Shown here piece by piece: positions 36,490 through 39,878 of a DNA stretch of 39,878 bases. The DNA lies in NCBI RefSeq assembly GCF_003851125.1, contig NZ_BGOW01000019.1, forward strand, positions 1 through 39,878, read 5' to 3'. The DNA is from Sulfuriferula multivorans (GTDB taxonomy: Bacteria > Pseudomonadota > Gammaproteobacteria > Burkholderiales > Sulfuriferulaceae). A program made the translations under genes and the position numbers. The notes beneath the pieces were generated by a model. The model worked only from the letters and a program-made list of their open reading frames with translations. It ran no database searches and had not been told where the DNA came from. The stretch's first letter is position 1; every line of letters starts with the position of its first letter.

Positions 36490-37358
36490 CGCTGCATGGC
36501 CGTCTGTACCGCCGCGCCCATTTCCGCCGGGGATTGTGCTACCACTGCACCGGCAGCTTCCAACGCGCGCATCTTGGCTTCCGCGGTACCGCTACCGCCG
36601 GCGATGATCGCCCCGGCATGCCCCATGCGCTTGCCTTTGGGCGCGGTACGCCCGGCAATGTAGGCAGCCACAGGCTTGGTGATGTGCTGCCGGATATAGT
36701 CGGCGGCTTCTTCCTCGCGGGTGCCGCCGATTTCGCCCACCAGAATGATGGCTTCGGTTTCCGGATCGGCCTGGAACATTTGCAGGCAATCGATGAAATC
36801 CAGCCCCTTGATGGGGTCACCGCCGATGCCCACGCAAGTGGTCTGCCCCAGCCCGAGCCGGGTGGTCTGGTGCACCGCCTCATAGGTCAGCGTGCCGGAG
36901 CGCGAGACGATGCCCACCTTGCCGCGCTGATGGATAAAGCCGGGCATGATGCCGATCTTGCATTCGTCCGGAGTGATGATGCCGGGGCAATTGGGGCCGA
37001 TCAATTTGGCACCGTTGGCGCGCAGCGCGGCTTTCACGTTGAGCATGTCCAGCACCGGGATGCCCTCGGTGATGCAGACAATGACCGCTATCCCCGCATC
37101 CGCGGCCTCCATGATGGAATCCGCCGCATAATTCGCCGGTACGTAAATCACGCTGGCATCGGCGCCGGTTTGCCGCACCGCCTCGCGCACGGTATTGAAT
37201 ACCGGCAGATCAAGGTGGGTTTGTCCGCCCTTGCCGGGCGTTACGCCGCCCACCATTCGCGTGCCATAAGCCAGCGCCTGTTCGGAATGAAACGTGCCCT
37301 GCTTGCCGGTGAAACCCTGGCACAGGACTTTGGTGTTTTTGTTAATCAGTATGCTCAT
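36486..37358 (-). CDS. sucD: succinyl-CoA synthetase alpha subunit
   Basis: A 290-residue alpha subunit (E. coli 289), which carries the phosphohistidine intermediate and binds Co[64 protein letters not shown] and [12 protein letters not shown] (active-site His in GHAGA) are all present. I chose the ATG at 37358, one base after the sucC stop; the reading to 37400 only adds sequence inside sucC. It overlaps nadE by four bases at the other end. Confidence 0.97.
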
Positions 37359-37359
37359 G

Positions 37360-38529
37360 TCAGGAACCTTGTACCGCGGCAACCGCGCGTTGCGCCGCAT
37401 CGGTCAAGCCGTCGGCGGTGATGATGGACAAGCCGCTGTCGGCCAGCTTTTGCTTGCCCAGTTCGACGTTGGTGCCTTCCAGCCGCACCACCACCGGCAC
37501 TTGCACGCCCACTTCCTTGACTGCCTGGATAATGCCGTCGGCGATGATGTCGCAGCGCATGATGCCGCCGAAAATATTCACCAGCACCGCGCGCACCTTG
37601 CTGTCGGAAAGGATGATCTTGAATGCCTTGGCGACGGTTTCAGCCGTTGCGCCGCCGCCCACGTCGAGGAAATTGGCCGGTTCGCCGCCATGCAGCTTGA
37701 TCAGATCCATGGTCGCCATCGCCAGCCCGGCGCCGTTCACCATGCAGCCGATGTTGCCAGCCAGCGCGATGTAATTGAGTCCGGCCTCCTGTGCGGCGAC
37801 TTCCCTGGCGTCGATTTGCGTGTCGTCGCGCAGGTCGGCGAACTTTTTCTGCCGCCCCAGCGCGTTGTCGTCCACACCCATCTTGCAGTCCAGTGCGACC
37901 ATGCGTCCGTCTTCGGTAATCACCAGCGGGTTGATTTCCAGCAGGCTCAGATCGGATTCGATGAACAGCTTGTACAGGGCGCGCAACATGCGCGTCAGGT
38001 CGCCAATATGGCTGCCGGTGAGACCCAGGCCAAACGCCAGATTGCGGCACTGGAACTCCTGCAGGCCGAGCAGCGGATCGCATAGCTCACGCAGAATCTT
38101 GTCCGGCTGGGTTTGCGCGACTTCTTCGATCTCCATGCCACCCGCAACCGAGGCCACTACTGCCACACGCTCGGTTTCCCGGTCCACCAGCAGACTCAGG
38201 TACATTTCGCGTGCAATCGGCAGGGTTTCTTCCACCAGCAGCTTGCTCACCAATTGCCCGTCCGGGGCATTCTGGTAAGTCACCAACGGGTTACCCAACA
38301 ACGCCTGCGCGGCTTCCAGCAAGGCATCGATGGATTTCACCAGCCGCACGCCACCGGCCTTGCCGCGGCCACCGGCGTGAATTTGCGCCTTCACCACCCA
38401 GGCGTCGCCGCCCAGATAGCCGGTCGCGGCGAGTTCGGCGTGAGTCGGATCTTCCACCACAATCCCGCGCGGAGTAATGATGTTGAACTCGCGTAATAAC
38501 TGCTTGGCCTGATATTCGTGTAAATTCAT
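37360..38529 (-). CDS. sucC: succinyl-CoA synthetase beta subunit
   Basis: A 389-residue beta subunit (E. coli 388) with an ATP-grasp N-terminal domain and a CoA-ligase C-terminal domain. The start [17 protein letters not shown] is invariant in the family; [63 protein letters not shown] and [17 protein letters not shown] follow. I chose the ATG at 38529 on that basis. The start lies 45 bases from the divergent COG3146 gene, so part of the sucC promoter must overlap that coding region. It heads the sucC-sucD-nadE-glnB unit. Confidence 0.97.
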   Translation of the reverse strand: MNLHEYQAKQLLREFNIITPRGIVVEDPTHAELAATGYLGGDAWVVKAQIHAGGRGKAGGVRLVKSIDALLEAAQALLGNPLVTYQNAPDGQLVSKLLVEETLPIAREMYLSLLVDRETERVAVVASVAGGMEIEEVAQTQPDKILRELCDPLLGLQEFQCRNLAFGLGLTGSHIGDLTRMLRALYKLFIESDLSLLEINPLVITEDGRMVALDCKMGVDDNALGRQKKFADLRDDTQIDAREVAAQEAGLNYIALAGNIGCMVNGAGLAMATMDLIKLHGGEPANFLDVGGGATAETVAKAFKIILSDSKVRAVLVNIFGGIMRCDIIADGIIQAVKEVGVQVPVVVRLEGTNVELGKQKLADSGLSIITADGLTDAAQRAVAAVQGS

Positions 38530-38574
38530 GCTCGAAATGTTTTTTAGCAAAAACCGAATTGTGTCGGAAAACCC

Positions 38575-39747
38575 ATGAACACGCCACAACCTCCGCAGTT
38601 GCGCGTACTGGCAGGCATGCATGAAGTCACACCCGCAGCCTGGAATCGACTTGCCGGCAACCAGCCCTTCCTCTCCCACGCCTTCCTGCATGCGCTGGAA
38701 GCCAGCGGCTGCGTGGGCGATGAAACCGGCTGGCTACCGCAACACCTGACACTATGGGAAGGCGAACGCCTGGTCGCCGCGCTGCCCCTCTACGCCAAAA
38801 ACCATTCCTACGGCGAATACGTATTCGACTGGGCATGGGCAGAAGCCTATCAGCGCAATGGTCTGACCTACTATCCAAAATTATTGTCGGCGATCCCCTT
38901 CACGCCAGTTACCGGACCCCGTCTGCTGGCTGAAAACGACGTCCACCGGGCGCTCCTGGCTCACGCTGCCATCGAACATGCGCAATCTATTGGCGCGTCA
39001 TCCTTTCATTGTCTGTTTCCGGACCCACAAGACAGTTCCGTATTGCAGAACGCAGGACTGATGATCCGACGCGGGGTTCAGTTTCATTGGCTCAACCAGA
39101 ACTTTACCAGTTTTGACGCGTACCTCGCCGCGATGAGCCACGACAAACGCAAGAAAATCAAACAGGAGCGGCGCAGAGTGAGTGAAGCGGGTATCAGCTT
39201 CCGCCAGTTGACCGGCAACGACATCAAAGCCGAGGACTGGGCGTTTTTCACCGGTTGCTATGACAACACCTATCTTCAACATCGCTCCACCCCCTACCTC
39301 AATGTGGATTTTTTTCAGCGCGTAGGCGATACGCTGCCGGACAACGTGCTGATGATCGTCGCCAGCCAGGCAGGGCACGACATTGCCGCCGCGCTCAATT
39401 TCCATGACGACACCACCTTGTATGGGCGCTATTGGGGCACACATGCTTACTCGCCCGCGCTGCATTTCGAGACTTGTTACTACCAGGCCATCGAATTCTG
39501 CATCGCGCGCGGCATCCGACTATTTGAAGGCGGCGCGCAAGGAGAACACAAACTGGCGCGCGGATTTTTGCCGATGGAAACCACCTCTGCCCACTGGCTG
39601 GCGCACCCGCGCTTTGCCCAGGCAGTGGAAACCTTCCTGGAACGCGAAGCGCTGGGTGTCGCGCATTACATCGGAGAATTGAATGAACATTCGCCGTTCA
39701 AAAACACCTGTGCGCCGAACACACACGACGATATAAGCGGCAGCTAA
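38575..39747 (+). CDS. COG3146/DUF482 GNAT-like protein
   Basis: A 390-residue protein of the COG3146 (DUF482) family, predicted GNAT-fold acyltransferases related to FemAB-type aminoacyl transferases and often labelled peptidoglycan biosynthesis proteins without direct evidence. Family marks are PFLSHAFLHALEASGCVG, LPLYAKNHSYGEYVFDWAWAEAY, YYPKLLSAIPFTPVTGPRLL, FLAAMS-like YLAAMSHDKRKKIKQERR, FTGCYDNTY, GRYWGTHAYSPALHFETCYYQAIEFCI and FEGGAQGEHKLARGFLP. It has no signal peptide. GGAAAACCC precedes the ATG. It is the last complete gene of the window and divergent from sucC. Confidence 0.88.
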   Translation: MNTPQPPQLRVLAGMHEVTPAAWNRLAGNQPFLSHAFLHALEASGCVGDETGWLPQHLTLWEGERLVAALPLYAKNHSYGEYVFDWAWAEAYQRNGLTYYPKLLSAIPFTPVTGPRLLAENDVHRALLAHAAIEHAQSIGASSFHCLFPDPQDSSVLQNAGLMIRRGVQFHWLNQNFTSFDAYLAAMSHDKRKKIKQERRRVSEAGISFRQLTGNDIKAEDWAFFTGCYDNTYLQHRSTPYLNVDFFQRVGDTLPDNVLMIVASQAGHDIAAALNFHDDTTLYGRYWGTHAYSPALHFETCYYQAIEFCIARGIRLFEGGAQGEHKLARGFLPMETTSAHWLAHPRFAQAVETFLEREALGVAHYIGELNEHSPFKNTCAPNTHDDISGS

Positions 39748-39878
39748 AACCGGATCAAGCACTTGATCCATTGCAGATATTGCCTTTCCGTGCGGATACT
39801 GCAATGCTTGAAGCGGATTTTTCCCCCCACTTGATCCAGCAATTTAGGCGCTGTTAACGGTGAAGAAATTTCCATAGT
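39748..39878. other. non-coding tail of the window with a hairpin
   Basis: After the COG3146 stop, GGATCAAG (39752-39759) and CTTGATCC (39762-39769) form a tight palindrome, a possible transcript end. A second CTTGATCC lies near 39833, so the motif is repeated. TTGCAG (39771-39776) and CTGCAA (39799-39804) could also pair. I see no gene start before the edge. Confidence 0.5.

Overview
The window looks like ordinary chromosome of a betaproteobacterium, most plausibly a chemolithoautotrophic member of the Nitrosomonadales (Gallionella, Sulfuricella or Thiobacillus-like). This placement is inferred from gene content: a CbbQ/CbbO-type chaperone pair, a DsrE-family protein, bamD divergent from rluD-pgeF, tamAB, and a sucCD-nadE-glnB cluster. 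I see no insertion sequence, integrase, phage gene or CRISPR array. Gene density is high, overlaps of the ATGA type are frequent, and no gene-free stretch exceeds 300 bases.

Region 1 (1-6640). A minus-strand run of five tightly packed genes encodes an unknown 137-residue protein, a MoxR-type AAA+ ATPase (CbbQ/NorQ), a von Willebrand A protein (CbbO/NorD), a histone-deacetylase-like amidohydrolase and an unusual aldo/keto reductase. Three of the four junctions are ATGA overlaps and the fourth is a 9-base gap. A small unrecognised protein is read divergently and ends in a strong terminator. This is the least explained part of the window.

Region 2 (6713-13361, minus strand). Eight co-directional genes: a GGDEF-EAL c-di-GMP enzyme, an exported HIRAN-domain protein, tsaB, rimI, a family-4 uracil-DNA glycosylase with an altered iron-sulfur ligand, lemA and two TPM-domain proteins.

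Region 3 (13624-22397). DUF4337 and PAP2 membrane proteins, a lipoprotein with a TonB/TolA-like C-terminus, tRNA-Thr(UGU) with a clear promoter, ubiB, a helical DUF6781-like protein, an NlpC/P60 peptidase, a hybrid histidine kinase, a DsrE-family protein and a DUF1345 membrane protein. The kinase and the GGDEF-EAL protein carry homologous sensor regions.

Region 4 (22561-34865). clpB with a convincing sigma-32 promoter, a small unknown gene head-to-head with it, nadC, and an envelope group: rluD-pgeF-tamA-tamB on the minus strand, divergent from bamD. BamD (outer-membrane protein insertion) and TamA/TamB (envelope translocation and lipid transport) thus sit side by side.

Region 5 (34527-39878). 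sucC-sucD-nadE-glnB on the minus strand joins succinyl-CoA synthetase, glutamine-dependent NAD synthetase and the PII signal protein, which senses 2-oxoglutarate and ATP/ADP. A GNAT-like COG3146 protein is read divergently, with only 45 bases between the start codons.
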